Positions 9,713 to 18,264 of a stretch of DNA of 64,000 nucleotides are shown one piece after another. The translations under genes and the position numbers were made by a program. Numbering within the stretch: position 1 is the first letter of the stretch; every line of letters begins with the position of its first letter. This DNA is from Rhizobacter sp. OV335 (GTDB lineage: Bacteria > Pseudomonadota > Gammaproteobacteria > Burkholderiales > Burkholderiaceae_C): positions 277,317 to 341,316 of the forward strand of contig NZ_FRCQ01000004.1 of the NCBI RefSeq assembly GCF_900142965.1, written 5' to 3'. The notes under the pieces are model-generated. The model was not told where the DNA came from and searched no databases. It saw only the letters and a list, made by a program, of their open reading frames with translations.

Positions 9713-10635
9713 CAGGTCAGCGCCCCGCGCGAGGTATCGCGCTGATCGCTCTGGCGGCGCTGTGCTTCGCGACCATGGACACCACGATCAAGTACCTCGG
9801 CGCCTTCCTGCCGGTGCTGCTGATCCTGTGGGCGCGCTATGCCTTCCAGGCGGTGTCGATGGGCGTCTGGTTGCTGCGCTCGAAGACCGCCAGCTTCCGC
9901 ACCGAGCACCCGCGCTTCCAGCTCGCCCGTGGCGCCTTGCTGCTGGCGACCAGCGCGCTGAGCTTCTTCGGCGTGCAGCGCATGCCGGTGGCCGAGTTCA
10001 CCGCGATCAACATGCTGACGCCGGTGGTGGTGACGCTGCTGGCTGCGTGGGTGCTGCACGAGCGCGTGTCGGCGCCGCGCTGGGCGCTGGTGTGCGCGGC
10101 CTTCGCCGGCGCGGTCATCGTGATCCGCCCCGGCAGCGGGTTGTTCGGCTGGGCGGTGCTGTTCCCACTGGCCGGCGCGCTGACCTACGCCAGCTTCCAG
10201 GTGCTGACGAGCAAGCTGTCGGCGCTGGAGAGCCCGTACACCACGCACTTCTACACCGGCCTGACCGGCGCGCTGGCGCTGACGCCGGTGCTGTTCTTCA
10301 GCGCGATCGACACCGACGGCACGCTGCTGGCCGCGCCGCTGCAGCAGCTCGCGCTGCTGCTCGCGATCGGCGCGCTCGGCACCGTGGGCCACCTGTTCCT
10401 GATCCTGGCGCTCGGCCTGGCGCCGACGGCGACGCTGATGCCCTTCATCTACCTGCAGATCGGCGTGGCCGCGGCGGTCAGCTGGCTGGTGTTCCGCTAC
10501 GTGCCGGACGCCTGGGCCTGGGTCGGCATGGGCGTGATCGCGGTGTGCGGTGCCGCGAGCGCGTGGCTGAACATGCGAAAGACCGCGGCGCACCCCGCGA
10601 CATCGACAGTGGCGGCCGACACGATCGCGGATTAG
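9709..10635 (+). CDS. EamA/DMT-family transporter
   Basis: A 308-residue inner-membrane protein with ten predicted hydrophobic segments in two EamA repeats, for example LIALAALCFATMDTTIKYL near the start and FIYLQIGVAAAVSWLVF near the end. The family exports or imports small metabolites; the substrate cannot be inferred. The GTG at 9709 forms a 4-bp GTGA overlap with the PHP gene stop, a better start than the GTG at 9676. The C-terminal tail is short and cytoplasmic. Confidence 0.88.
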   Translation: MTGQRPARGIALIALAALCFATMDTTIKYLGAFLPVLLILWARYAFQAVSMGVWLLRSKTASFRTEHPRFQLARGALLLATSALSFFGVQRMPVAEFTAINMLTPVVVTLLAAWVLHERVSAPRWALVCAAFAGAVIVIRPGSGLFGWAVLFPLAGALTYASFQVLTSKLSALESPYTTHFYTGLTGALALTPVLFFSAIDTDGTLLAAPLQQLALLLAIGALGTVGHLFLILALGLAPTATLMPFIYLQIGVAAAVSWLVFRYVPDAWAWVGMGVIAVCGAASAWLNMRKTAAHPATSTVAADTIAD

Positions 10636-10638
10636 CAT
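10633..10638 (+). promoter_or_regulatory. Putative -10 element before yciO
   Basis: TAGCAT lies 8 nt before the ATG at 10647, and no Shine-Dalgarno sequence is visible. This is the weakest hexamer of the leaderless set. Confidence 0.3.
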
Positions 10639-10646
10639 CGCGGCCC

Positions 10647-11279
10647 ATGCCGCAACTCTTCGAAGTCCATCCCGACAACCCGCAGCAGCGTCTGCTGAAG
10701 CAGGCCGCGCAGATCCTGCACGACGGCGGCATCGCCGCGGTGCCCACCGATTCGAGCTATGCGCTGGTGTGCCACCTCGACGACAAGGCGGCAGCCGAGA
10801 ACCTGCGGCGCATCCGCGGCGTCGACGACAAGCACCACCTGACGCTGCTGTGCCGCGACCTGTCGGAGCTGTCCAGCTACGCCCGCGTCGACAACCGGCA
10901 GTACCGCCTGTTGAAGCATGCGACGCCCGGCCCGTTCACCTTCATCCTGGAGGCGACCAAGGAAGTGCCGCGGCGTGTGTCGCACCCGTCCCGCCGCACG
11001 ATCGGCCTGCGCGTGCCGGACCACAAGATGCTGCAGCAACTGCTCGACATCTTCGGCGAGCCGCTGCTGTCGACGACGCTGATCGCACCCGGTGAAACCG
11101 AGCCGATGAACGACCCCGACGAGATTCGCGAACGCTTCCAGGGCCAGGTGCAGGCGGTGGTCGATGCCGGCGCCTGCCCGCGCGAGCCGACCACGGTCGT
11201 CGACCTGACGACGGACGAACCGGTGCTGTTCCGGCTGGGGCGAGGGGATCCCGCCCTGCTGGGGCTGCCGGTCGCGTGA
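10647..11279 (+). CDS. yciO: YciO-like threonylcarbamoyl-AMP synthase family protein
   Basis: A 210-residue Sua5/YrdC/YwlC-fold protein. IAAVPTDSSYALVC near residue 32, KHHLTLLCRDLSELS near 60, TPGPFTFIL near 92 and RTIGLRVPDH near 120 match the YciO branch, which is longer than YrdC and has a weaker, less certain role in threonylcarbamoyladenosine synthesis. The gene ends 4 bp from the convergent chemoreceptor gene. It probably has its own promoter, since there is a gap after the transporter gene and a TAGCAT hexamer 8 nt before the ATG. Confidence 0.85.
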   Translation: MPQLFEVHPDNPQQRLLKQAAQILHDGGIAAVPTDSSYALVCHLDDKAAAENLRRIRGVDDKHHLTLLCRDLSELSSYARVDNRQYRLLKHATPGPFTFILEATKEVPRRVSHPSRRTIGLRVPDHKMLQQLLDIFGEPLLSTTLIAPGETEPMNDPDEIRERFQGQVQAVVDAGACPREPTTVVDLTTDEPVLFRLGRGDPALLGLPVA

Positions 11280-11283
11280 CGCG

Positions 11284-12858
11284 TCAGGCCGCCGCGAGCA
11301 AGCCGTCGTCCTTCAGCTTGAACTGCCGCACCGCATCCACCAGCCGTGCCGCCTGCTGCTGAAGGCTGTCCGCCGCCGCAGCCGACTGCTCGACCAGCGC
11401 CGCATTCTGCTGCGTCACCTGCTCGATCTGCATCACCGAATCGCTGACCAGCCCGATGCCGGCCGTCTGCTCGCCGGTCGCATTGCTGATCTCGTCGATC
11501 AGTTCGGCCACCCGCTTCACCTGAGCCACGACATCCTTCATCGTCACGCCGGCGTCGCCCACCAGCTGCGTGCCGGCCGCGACCTTCTCGACGCTCGCGC
11601 CGATCAGCGCCTTGATCTCCTTGGCCGCCTGCGCGCTGCGCTGCGCGAGGCTGCGCACCTCGCTGGCGACCACCGCGAAGCCGCGGCCCTGCTCGCCGGC
11701 ACGTGCTGCCTCGACGGCCGCATTCAGCGCCAGGATGTTGGTCTGGAACGCGATGCCGTCGATCACGCCGATGATGTCGCTGATCTTGCGCGAGCTCGCG
11801 CTGATCTCTTCCATCGTCGTCACGACCCGGCCGACCACGTCGCCGCCCTGCACCGCCACCTGGCGGGCCGAGCTCGCGAGCTGCGTCGCCTGGCGCGCGG
11901 TGTCGGCATTCGCCCGCACCGTCGCGGTGATCTGCTCCATCGACGCGGCCGTGCGCTGCAGGTTCGACGCCTGCTCCTCGGTGCGCTGCGACAGGTCGGC
12001 GTTGCCGCCGGCGATCTCGCTCGAACCGGTCGCGATGCTGTCCGAGCCGGCGCGCACCGCGCCCACCACCCGCACCAGGCTGTCGTTCATCACCTGCAGC
12101 GCGCCCAGCAGCTGGCTGGTCTCGTCGGTGCCGTGCACCTCGATGCGCGAGGTCAGGTCGCCGGCCGCCACCGTCTCGGCCACCAGCACCGCGCGGCGCA
12201 GCGCACCGGTGATCGAGCGGCTGATGACCAGGCTGATCGCGACGCCGCACAGCGCGGCCACGCCGGCCAGCACCAGCGTCGTGACGATCCCCGCACGGCC
12301 GGAAGCTTGCGCCTGCTGCGCGTCCGCCTGCATCTGCGATTCGTGGAACTTCACCATGTCGAGCGACGCGGCGAGGTAGGCATCTTGCAGCGGCCGCACT
12401 TCCTTCAGCAGGAAGTTGCGCGCGGCATCGGGCAGGTTGGCCTGCAGCAGCGTGACGACCTTCTGGCGCTTCTTGACGTAGGCGTCGCCGCTTTCCTGCA
12501 AGGCCTTCAGCAGTTCGTCGCCCTTCGCGGAGGCGCCGGTCGCGGCCAGCTTCTCGCGCAGCAGCGAGATCTCGCGCGTGGCCTCGCTGACCTTCGTGAT
12601 GTAGCCCTTGACCTCGGCCTCGTCGCCGACCGCCAGCACCGCGCTGCGCAGGTGGTTGGCCTGCTTGTTGACGGCGCGGTCGATCTCGGTGGCGAGAGCG
12701 ATCTGGCCATAGCCCTCGGTGACGATCTCGGCCGTGGCCGCATTGATGGCGCGGATGCGCCACACCGACACGCCGGTGATCAGCACCAGCAACAGGATCA
12801 CGACGCCGAAACCCAGGCCCAGCCGCGTCCCGATCTTCATCCGGTTGACGAAATTCAT
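11284..12858 (-). CDS. Methyl-accepting chemotaxis protein
   Basis: A 524-residue chemoreceptor. A transmembrane helix at about residues 12-31 is followed by a periplasmic four-helix ligand domain, a second helix at about 193-213 ([19 protein letters not shown]), a HAMP domain and a long coiled signalling domain. The conserved hairpin tip reads [20 protein letters not shown], and [11 protein letters not shown] follows. The C-terminus lacks a CheR/CheB tethering pentapeptide. An AGGAG Shine-Dalgarno precedes the ATG. No che genes are nearby, so it is an orphan receptor; the ligand is unknown. Confidence 0.93.
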   Translation of the reverse strand: MNFVNRMKIGTRLGLGFGVVILLLVLITGVSVWRIRAINAATAEIVTEGYGQIALATEIDRAVNKQANHLRSAVLAVGDEAEVKGYITKVSEATREISLLREKLAATGASAKGDELLKALQESGDAYVKKRQKVVTLLQANLPDAARNFLLKEVRPLQDAYLAASLDMVKFHESQMQADAQQAQASGRAGIVTTLVLAGVAALCGVAISLVISRSITGALRRAVLVAETVAAGDLTSRIEVHGTDETSQLLGALQVMNDSLVRVVGAVRAGSDSIATGSSEIAGGNADLSQRTEEQASNLQRTAASMEQITATVRANADTARQATQLASSARQVAVQGGDVVGRVVTTMEEISASSRKISDIIGVIDGIAFQTNILALNAAVEAARAGEQGRGFAVVASEVRSLAQRSAQAAKEIKALIGASVEKVAAGTQLVGDAGVTMKDVVAQVKRVAELIDEISNATGEQTAGIGLVSDSVMQIEQVTQQNAALVEQSAAAADSLQQQAARLVDAVRQFKLKDDGLLAAA

Positions 12859-12952
12859 GTTGTCTCCTGATTCGCTCGCGCAGCCTGGGCGGCTGCAACG
12901 GGATCAGGAGGCTATCGGCGCGCTCTGGCGCCGACTTGAGGACGCCTGGACC

Positions 12953-13174
12953 CTATTTGGTCAGGATCAGCTTGCCGAGCGACGTTTGTCGCAGGCGGTA
13001 GCGCATGCCGTCGTGTTCGATCTCGACGACCGTCTCGCCGTCGAGGATCTGCGCGCTGGTGATACAGCGGACCGGCCCCGCCGTGCTGCCGCCAGCCGGC
13101 TGCGCACGGTGAGAACGGGCGGGCGCCGCGGGCAAGGCCTGCGCGGCGGAGGACAGGTGGGTGGAGGTGTGCAT
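12953..13174 (-). CDS. hemP: Hemin uptake protein HemP
   Basis: A 73-residue small protein whose C-terminal 40 residues match HemP: ITSAQILDGETVVEIEHDG then YRLRQTSLGKLILTK. HemP is an iron-controlled small protein; in Burkholderia it activates haem-uptake genes. The N-terminal 30 residues are Ala/Ser/Pro-rich and poorly conserved in the family. The ATG at 13174 is 14 bp from a perfect palindrome matching a Fur box. No haem receptor or ABC transporter gene is adjacent, which is unusual because hemP normally heads that operon. Confidence 0.9.
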   Translation of the reverse strand: MHTSTHLSSAAQALPAAPARSHRAQPAGGSTAGPVRCITSAQILDGETVVEIEHDGMRYRLRQTSLGKLILTK

Positions 13175-13188
13175 GGGTTGCAGTTTAA

Positions 13189-13205
13189 ATGCGAACCGTT
13201 CGCAT
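13189..13205. promoter_or_regulatory. Fur box of hemP
   Basis: ATGCGAAC-C-GTTCGCAT is a perfect 17-bp palindrome 14-30 bp upstream of the hemP start. It matches the TGCGAA/TTCGCA form of Fur boxes common in Betaproteobacteria. Fur with iron would block the promoter. Confidence 0.75.
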
Positions 13206-13268
13206 CTACAAGCCCCCTCGTCGACAAACCCCTGCACCGGCGCGGCTTTCGCCGTGAGGCGGGGGCGA

Positions 13269-13628
13269 TCAGGCCTTCAGGGCCGCGGTGACGACGATCT
13301 CGATGCGGTAGGCCGGGTTCGCCAGCTTCGCCTGCACGGTCGCGCGCGGCGGAGCGTCGCCGGGCGCGACCCAGTCGTCCCAGACCTCGTTCATGCCGGC
13401 GAAATCGGCCATGTCGGCCAGGAAGATCTGCGCCATCAGGATGTGCGCGTTGTCGGTGTGCGCTTCGCCCAGCAGCCGGTCGACCATCGCCAGCACCTGG
13501 CGGGTCTGGCCGCGGATGTCCTGCGTGGTGTCGTCCGGCACCTGGCCGGCGAGGTAGACCGTGCCATGGTGGATGGCCATGTCGGAATAGCGGTCCTCGA
13601 CGTGGAAACGCCGTACGGCGTGGGTCAT
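13269..13628 (-). CDS. RidA/YjgF family protein
   Basis: A 119-residue single-domain RidA-family protein. RidA enzymes hydrolyse reactive enamine/imine intermediates to keto acids. The [10 protein letters not shown] segment near residue 25 and the terminal [20 protein letters not shown], which includes the conserved arginine, support the family. The ATG overlaps the plsY stop by 4 bp (ATGA), so it is translationally coupled to plsY. It may belong to a non-canonical subfamily; the substrate is not evident. Confidence 0.85.
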   Translation of the reverse strand: MTHAVRRFHVEDRYSDMAIHHGTVYLAGQVPDDTTQDIRGQTRQVLAMVDRLLGEAHTDNAHILMAQIFLADMADFAGMNEVWDDWVAPGDAPPRATVQAKLANPAYRIEIVVTAALKA

Positions 13629-14341
13629 GGCTTGGCTCCGTGGTCGGAATGCTTGGGGGGATGCTTGTGCGAATGCTTGGCGCCGTGCCTGGCGGCATCG
13701 TGCTTGGCAGCATCGGCCTTGGCCGGCGCGCTCTTCTTGCTGCCGAGCTTGCTCTCGGTGCCGGCGATCAGCTTCTGGATGTTGGGCAGGTGGCGCCAGA
13801 CCAGCAGCAGGCTCATCACGACGATCGCGCCGGCCAGCGGGCCGCCGTCCCAGATCAGCAATTGATAGAAGGGCGCGAACACCGCGGCCACCAGCGCCGC
13901 GAGCGACGAGTAGCGGAAGAAGCCCGCGATGATGATCCAGGTGAGCAGCGTCGCCGCGCCGAGCCAGGGGTTGAACGCGAGCAGCACGCCGGCCGCGGTG
14001 GCCACGCCCTTGCCGCCCTGGAAGCGGAAGAACACCGGCCACAGGTGCCCGACGAAGGCGGCCAGCCCGACCAGCGCGACGGTGCCCTCGTGCAGCCCGA
14101 AGCGCGCACCGAACAGCACCACCAGCAGCACCGGTACGTAGCCCTTCAGCGCGTCGAACAGCAGCGTCAGGATGGCGGCCGTCTTGTTGCCCGAGCGCAG
14201 CACGTTGGTGGCGCCCGGGTTGCCCGAGCCGTAGCTGCGCGGATCGTTCAGGCCCATGGCCCGGCTGACGATCACGGCGAACGACAGCGAGCCGATCAGG
14301 TAGGCCGCGATCACGGCGGCAACGGTGTAGAGAGTCTCCAT
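13625..14341 (-). CDS. plsY: Acyl-phosphate glycerol-3-phosphate acyltransferase PlsY with His-rich tail
   Basis: A 238-residue inner-membrane acyltransferase that moves the acyl group of acyl-phosphate to glycerol-3-phosphate, the first step of phospholipid synthesis. The three PlsY motifs are present: [31 protein letters not shown] and a [13 protein letters not shown] region. Usual length is about 200 residues; here roughly 35 extra C-terminal residues form a Lys/Ala/His-rich hydrophilic tail with about eight histidines ([15 protein letters not shown]). The tail could bind metal or nucleotides, but this is unknown. Confidence 0.94.
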   Translation of the reverse strand: METLYTVAAVIAAYLIGSLSFAVIVSRAMGLNDPRSYGSGNPGATNVLRSGNKTAAILTLLFDALKGYVPVLLVVLFGARFGLHEGTVALVGLAAFVGHLWPVFFRFQGGKGVATAAGVLLAFNPWLGAATLLTWIIIAGFFRYSSLAALVAAVFAPFYQLLIWDGGPLAGAIVVMSLLLVWRHLPNIQKLIAGTESKLGSKKSAPAKADAAKHDAARHGAKHSHKHPPKHSDHGAKP

Positions 14342-14374
14342 GGGGTTCTTGGCGTGCGGTTGGCGGCTGGGCGC

Positions 14375-14866
14375 TCATTCTGCACCGGCGCACTGCACCG
14401 GCTTCGCCCCGAGCAGGCTCGTCAGCACGCCGGGCGCGATGCCGACCAGGTAGCCGCGGCGCCCGCCGTTGATGTAGATCGCGGGCAGCTCGAGGATGCT
14501 GGCCTCCACGTACACCGGCATCGCCTTGCGCGTACCGAACGGCGAGGTGCCGCCGACCAGGAAACCGCTGTGGCGCTGCGCCACCTCGGGCTTGCACGGC
14601 GCGACCTTCTTCGCGCCGATCTGCCGCGCGAGGTTCTTCGTGCTGACCTGCCGGTCGCCGTGCATCAGCACGATCAGCGGTGCGGCGCCCTCGTCCTCCA
14701 TCACCAGCGTCTTGACGACGTGGTGCTCGTCGACGCCGAGCTGGCGCGCCGATTCGGTGGTACCGCCGTGCTCGACGTAGTCGTAGAGGTGTTCGGTGAA
14801 CGGGATGCCGCTCTTGCGCAGCAGCTGCGTCGCGGGGGTCTCGGAAGCGTGGTCCTTGCGTGCCAT
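14375..14866 (-). CDS. ybaK: YbaK/EbsC-type Cys-tRNA(Pro) deacylase
   Basis: A 163-residue YbaK-family protein that clears cysteine mischarged on tRNA-Pro. Motifs visible are TPATQLLRKSGI near the start, GVDEHHVVKTLV, the conserved lysine in KNLARQIGAKKV, and GYLVGGTSPFGTRKAMPVY. A TACACT hexamer sits exactly 7 nt before the ATG with no Shine-Dalgarno, suggesting a leaderless mRNA. It is upstream of and codirectional with plsY, with a 33-bp gap, so cotranscription is plausible. Confidence 0.92.
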   Translation of the reverse strand: MARKDHASETPATQLLRKSGIPFTEHLYDYVEHGGTTESARQLGVDEHHVVKTLVMEDEGAAPLIVLMHGDRQVSTKNLARQIGAKKVAPCKPEVAQRHSGFLVGGTSPFGTRKAMPVYVEASILELPAIYINGGRRGYLVGIAPGVLTSLLGAKPVQCAGAE

Positions 14867-14873
14867 GGCCGCG

Positions 14874-14879
14874 AGTGTA
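14874..14879 (-). promoter_or_regulatory. Putative -10 element of a leaderless ybaK mRNA
   Basis: On the minus strand TACACT ends 7 nt before the ATG at 14866, and no Shine-Dalgarno is present. Confidence 0.45.
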
Positions 14880-14901
14880 GGGACATCGTTCTGTATCACT
14901 C

Positions 14902-14938
14902 TTTGTCCGGACCGGGCGCCGACACGGCGCGGGACAAA
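14902..14938. repeat. Nested inverted repeat between ybaK and the hydrolase gene
   Basis: Outer arms TTTGTCC (14902-14908) and GGACAAA (14932-14938) enclose inner arms GCGCC (14916-14920) and GGCGC (14926-14930). It lies in the divergent promoter region and could be an operator or a terminator remnant. Confidence 0.4.
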
Positions 14939-15026
14939 AACGCGGCCTCCATGACACACCCGGGATACGTCGGGCCGGCTCAATGAGCCCTGTCCTTCAA
15001 CCCGTCTCCAACACAAGAGGTTCGCC

Positions 15027-16070
15027 ATGTCCGAGAAGATCGATCTCCAACGCCGCCACCTGTTCGGCGCCGCTGCCGCCACCATCGGCGTTGCCCAGCT
15101 GGGCCTGATGACCCCGGCCTTCGCCGAGGCATCACGCACCACGCTGCCCGACATCAAGCCCGGCACCAACACCTCGTTCGGCGCGCTGAAGCAGATCGAT
15201 GCCGGCGTGCTGAGCGTCGGCTATGCCGAAGCCGGCCCGGCCAACGGCCCGGTGGTCATGCTGTTGCACGGCTGGCCGTACGACATCCACACCTACGTCG
15301 ACGTGGCCCCGCTGCTGGCGGCGGCCGGCTGGCGCGTGATCGTGCCGTTCCTGCGTGGCTACGGCAGCACGCGCTTCCTGTCGGCCGACACGCCGCGCAA
15401 CGGCCAGCAAGGTGCCATCGCGCAGGACGTGATCGCGCTGATGGACGCGCTGAAGATCGACCAGGCCGTGATGGCCGGCTGCGACTGGGGCGCGCGCACC
15501 GCCTGCATCGTCGCGGCGCTGTGGCCGCAGCGCACGAAGGCGCTGGTGTCGGTCAGCGGTTACCTGGTGTCCAACGTGCAGGCCGGCCAGCAACCGCTGC
15601 CGCCGGCCGCCGAGCTGCAGTGGTGGTACCAGTTCTACCTGACGACCGAACGCGGCCGCCGCGGCTACGACGCGAACCGCCATGCGTTCGCGAAGCTGAT
15701 CTGGCAGACCGCCTCGCCGCAGTGGCGCTTCGACGACGCGACCTTCGACCGCTCGGCCCGCTCGCTGGACAACCCGGACCACGTCGCGATCGCGGTGCAC
15801 AACTACCGCTGGCGGCTCGGCCTCGCGGCCGGCGAATCGAAGTACGACGAGATCGAGGCGAAGCTGGCCACCGCACCGCGCATCGCGGTGCCAGCCATCA
15901 CGCTGGAAGGCGATGCCAACGGCGCGCCGCACCCGGAACCTTCGGCGTATGCCGGCAAGTTCAGCGGCCCGTACGAGCACCGCAACCTGAAAGGCGGCAT
16001 CGGGCACAACCTGCCGCAGGAAGCGCCGCGTGCGTTCGCGCAGGCGGTGATCGACGTGGCCAAGGCATGA
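15027..16070 (+). CDS. Exported epoxide-hydrolase-like alpha/beta hydrolase
   Basis: A 347-residue protein with a twin-arginine-like signal (LQRRHLFGAAAAT, then a hydrophobic stretch and an Ala-rich cleavage site near residue 34). The hydrolase core carries HGWP (oxyanion motif) near residue 77, the nucleophile elbow GCDWGA with aspartate as nucleophile near 153, and the catalytic histidine in GIGHNLPQE near 327. The aspartate nucleophile places it with epoxide hydrolases or haloalkane dehalogenases rather than esterases. An AAGAGG Shine-Dalgarno lies about 7 nt before the ATG. Substrate unknown. Confidence 0.85.
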   Translation: MSEKIDLQRRHLFGAAAATIGVAQLGLMTPAFAEASRTTLPDIKPGTNTSFGALKQIDAGVLSVGYAEAGPANGPVVMLLHGWPYDIHTYVDVAPLLAAAGWRVIVPFLRGYGSTRFLSADTPRNGQQGAIAQDVIALMDALKIDQAVMAGCDWGARTACIVAALWPQRTKALVSVSGYLVSNVQAGQQPLPPAAELQWWYQFYLTTERGRRGYDANRHAFAKLIWQTASPQWRFDDATFDRSARSLDNPDHVAIAVHNYRWRLGLAAGESKYDEIEAKLATAPRIAVPAITLEGDANGAPHPEPSAYAGKFSGPYEHRNLKGGIGHNLPQEAPRAFAQAVIDVAKA

Positions 16071-16116
16071 GCGCCTTCCTTCGATTTTCCCCGGTTCTCC
16101 CTCCACACTGACCACC

Positions 16117-17181
16117 ATGTCCATCCTCCACCGCATCACCTCGCCGTGCCGGCCGCTGACCCTGTTGGCCGTGCTGGCAGCCTGCCTCGCCACGCCCATC
16201 GCCCGCGCGGCCGAGCCGCCCATCGCGCCCCCCAGCCTCGCCGGCGCGGTCGGCTGGCTCAACTCGCCACCGCTGACGCTCGAGTCGCTGCGCGGCAAGG
16301 TCGTGCTGGTGGACTTCTGGACGTACTCGTGCATCAACTGCCTGCGCACGCTGCCCCACGTGCGCGCGTGGGCCGAGCGCTACGCCGCCCAGGGCCTGGT
16401 CGTGGTCGGCGTGCACACGCCGGAGTTCGCGTTCGAGAAGAACCTCGCGAACATCCAGCGCGCGATGCAGGACCTGAAGATCGGCTTCCCGGTCGCCGTC
16501 GACAGCAACTTCGCGGTCTGGCGCTCGTTCCAGAACCGGGCCTGGCCGGCGTTCTACCTCGTCGATGCGCAGGGCCGCATCCGCCACCAGCAGTACGGCG
16601 AAGGCGACTTCGACGCAACCGAGAAGGTGATCCAGGCGCTGCTGAAGGAATCGGGCACCGATGCGGCCCGCAAACCGATGCCCTCCGTCACGCTGGACAC
16701 CAGCGGCGTCGGCCTGCCGCCCGACATGGCCAACGCGAAGTCGCCGGAGACCTACGTCGGCTACCAACAGGCGGAGAGCTTCGCGTCGCCGGGCGGCATC
16801 GTCCGCGACCGCGCACACGCCTACACGCCGGGCATGCCACGCGTGAACGAATGGGGGCTGTCGGGCGAATGGGCGGTGCAGCCCGAGTTCGCCGAGCTGA
16901 GCCGCGCCGGCGGCAGCGTGGTGTATCGCTTCCATGCACGCGACCTGCACCTGGTGCTCGGCCGCGCATCGGCCGGCATGCGGGTGCGCTTCCGGCTGAC
17001 GCTGGACGGCAAGCCGCCCGGCGCCGACCACGGCGTCGACACCGACGCCGACGGCAACGGCGTGATCGACGCCGAGCGCCTGTACCAGCTGGTGCGCCAG
17101 CAAGGCCGCATCGGCGACCGGACGATCGAGATCCGCTTCCTCGATCCCGGCGCGCGCGCCTTCGCGTTCACCTTCGGCTGA
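16117..17181 (+). CDS. TlpA/DipZ-like periplasmic thioredoxin
   Basis: A 354-residue exported protein. A signal peptide (to about residue 32, ARA) is followed by a thioredoxin domain whose active site reads YSCINCLRTLPH near residues 69-80 (CxxC = CINC). The C-terminal 150 residues form a second beta-rich domain (YVGYQQAESFASP, then LDGKPPGADHGVD and an EF-hand-like DTDADGNGVID run). The layout matches the soluble part of DipZ, without its membrane domain. It probably reduces disulfides or acts on peroxides in the periplasm. It converges on the aldo-keto reductase gene with a 15-bp gap. Confidence 0.82.
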   Translation: MSILHRITSPCRPLTLLAVLAACLATPIARAAEPPIAPPSLAGAVGWLNSPPLTLESLRGKVVLVDFWTYSCINCLRTLPHVRAWAERYAAQGLVVVGVHTPEFAFEKNLANIQRAMQDLKIGFPVAVDSNFAVWRSFQNRAWPAFYLVDAQGRIRHQQYGEGDFDATEKVIQALLKESGTDAARKPMPSVTLDTSGVGLPPDMANAKSPETYVGYQQAESFASPGGIVRDRAHAYTPGMPRVNEWGLSGEWAVQPEFAELSRAGGSVVYRFHARDLHLVLGRASAGMRVRFRLTLDGKPPGADHGVDTDADGNGVIDAERLYQLVRQQGRIGDRTIEIRFLDPGARAFAFTFG

Positions 17182-17196
17182 ACACAACAGCCCGCA

Positions 17197-18264
17197 TCAC
17201 TGCGCCGGATCGCGGTGCGTCCAGCGGATCGCGTCGATCTCGGCCAGCAGCTCCGGTGACAGCGCGGTGCCCCAGGCCGCCAGGTTCTCGTCCAGCTGCG
17301 CGAGCGAGGTGACGCCGATGATGGTGCTCGCGACGCGCCGGCTGCCGTAGACGAAGGCGAGCGCGAGCTGCGTCGGCGTCAGGCCATGGCGGCGTGCCAG
17401 CGCGTTGTACAGGCGCGCCGCGGCCAGCGCCTCGGGGCGGCCCCAGCGGCCTTTCTTCATGCCGTCGAAGATCGCCAGCCGCCCGGGCTTGTCGGCAGCG
17501 CCGAAGCCGATCTCGTCGTACTTGCCGGTCAGCGAGCCGAATGCGAGCGGCGAATACGCGAGCAGTGAGACCTGCTCGCGGTACAGCATCTCGTCGAGCC
17601 CGTTGTCGAGCGCGCGGCTGGTCAGCGCGTACGGGTTCTGCACCGTGGCCACGCGCGGCAGCCCGTGCTGGCCGGCCACCCGCAGGAACTCGCCGACGCC
17701 CCACGGCGTCTCGTTCGACAGCCCGATGTGCCGGACCTTGCCGGCCTTCACCAGCCCGGCCAGCGCCTCCAGCTGCTCGTGGATGCTGCTGAATTCGGCG
17801 TCCTTGGCCGGGTCGAAGTAGAGCGCGCCGAAGGTCGGCACGTTGCGGTTCGGCCAGTGGATCTGGTAGAGGTCGATCACGTCGGTGCGCAGGCGCTTCA
17901 GGCTCTCGTCGCAGGCCTGCACGATCTCGGCCGGCAGCAGGTTCGGGCTGCCGCCGCGCACCCAGTCCATGTTGCGCCCCGGGCCGGCCACCTTGGTCGC
18001 GAGCACCACCTTCTGGCGCACGCCGGGCCGGGCCGCGAACCAGCTGCCGATGATGCGTTCGGTAGCGCCGTAGGTCTCGCGGCGCGTCGGCACCGCGTAC
18101 ATCTCGGCGGTGTCGATGAAATTGATGCCGCGCGCGACGGCCTCGTCGAGGATTCGGTGGGCAGCGGCTTCGTCGACCTGTTCGCCGAAGGTCATCGTGC
18201 CGAGGCAGACGGGGGTGACGCGCAGGTCGCTGCGGCCGAGCGGGAGGGTGGTGAAGGTGGTCAT
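17197..18264 (-). CDS. Aldo/keto reductase (Tas-like)
   Basis: A 355-residue AKR-fold NADPH-dependent oxidoreductase. The family signature is intact: FIDTAEMYAVP with the catalytic tyrosine near residue 59, the lysine in LATKVAGPG near 92, and QIHWPNRNVPTF near 143. The overall sequence fits the Tas/YghZ subgroup. The ATG overlaps the stop of the acyl-CoA synthetase gene by 4 bp (ATGA), so the two are coupled. The physiological aldehyde or ketone cannot be inferred; the coupling hints at fatty or aromatic acid metabolism. Confidence 0.92.
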   Translation of the reverse strand: MTTFTTLPLGRSDLRVTPVCLGTMTFGEQVDEAAAHRILDEAVARGINFIDTAEMYAVPTRRETYGATERIIGSWFAARPGVRQKVVLATKVAGPGRNMDWVRGGSPNLLPAEIVQACDESLKRLRTDVIDLYQIHWPNRNVPTFGALYFDPAKDAEFSSIHEQLEALAGLVKAGKVRHIGLSNETPWGVGEFLRVAGQHGLPRVATVQNPYALTSRALDNGLDEMLYREQVSLLAYSPLAFGSLTGKYDEIGFGAADKPGRLAIFDGMKKGRWGRPEALAAARLYNALARRHGLTPTQLALAFVYGSRRVASTIIGVTSLAQLDENLAAWGTALSPELLAEIDAIRWTHRDPAQ

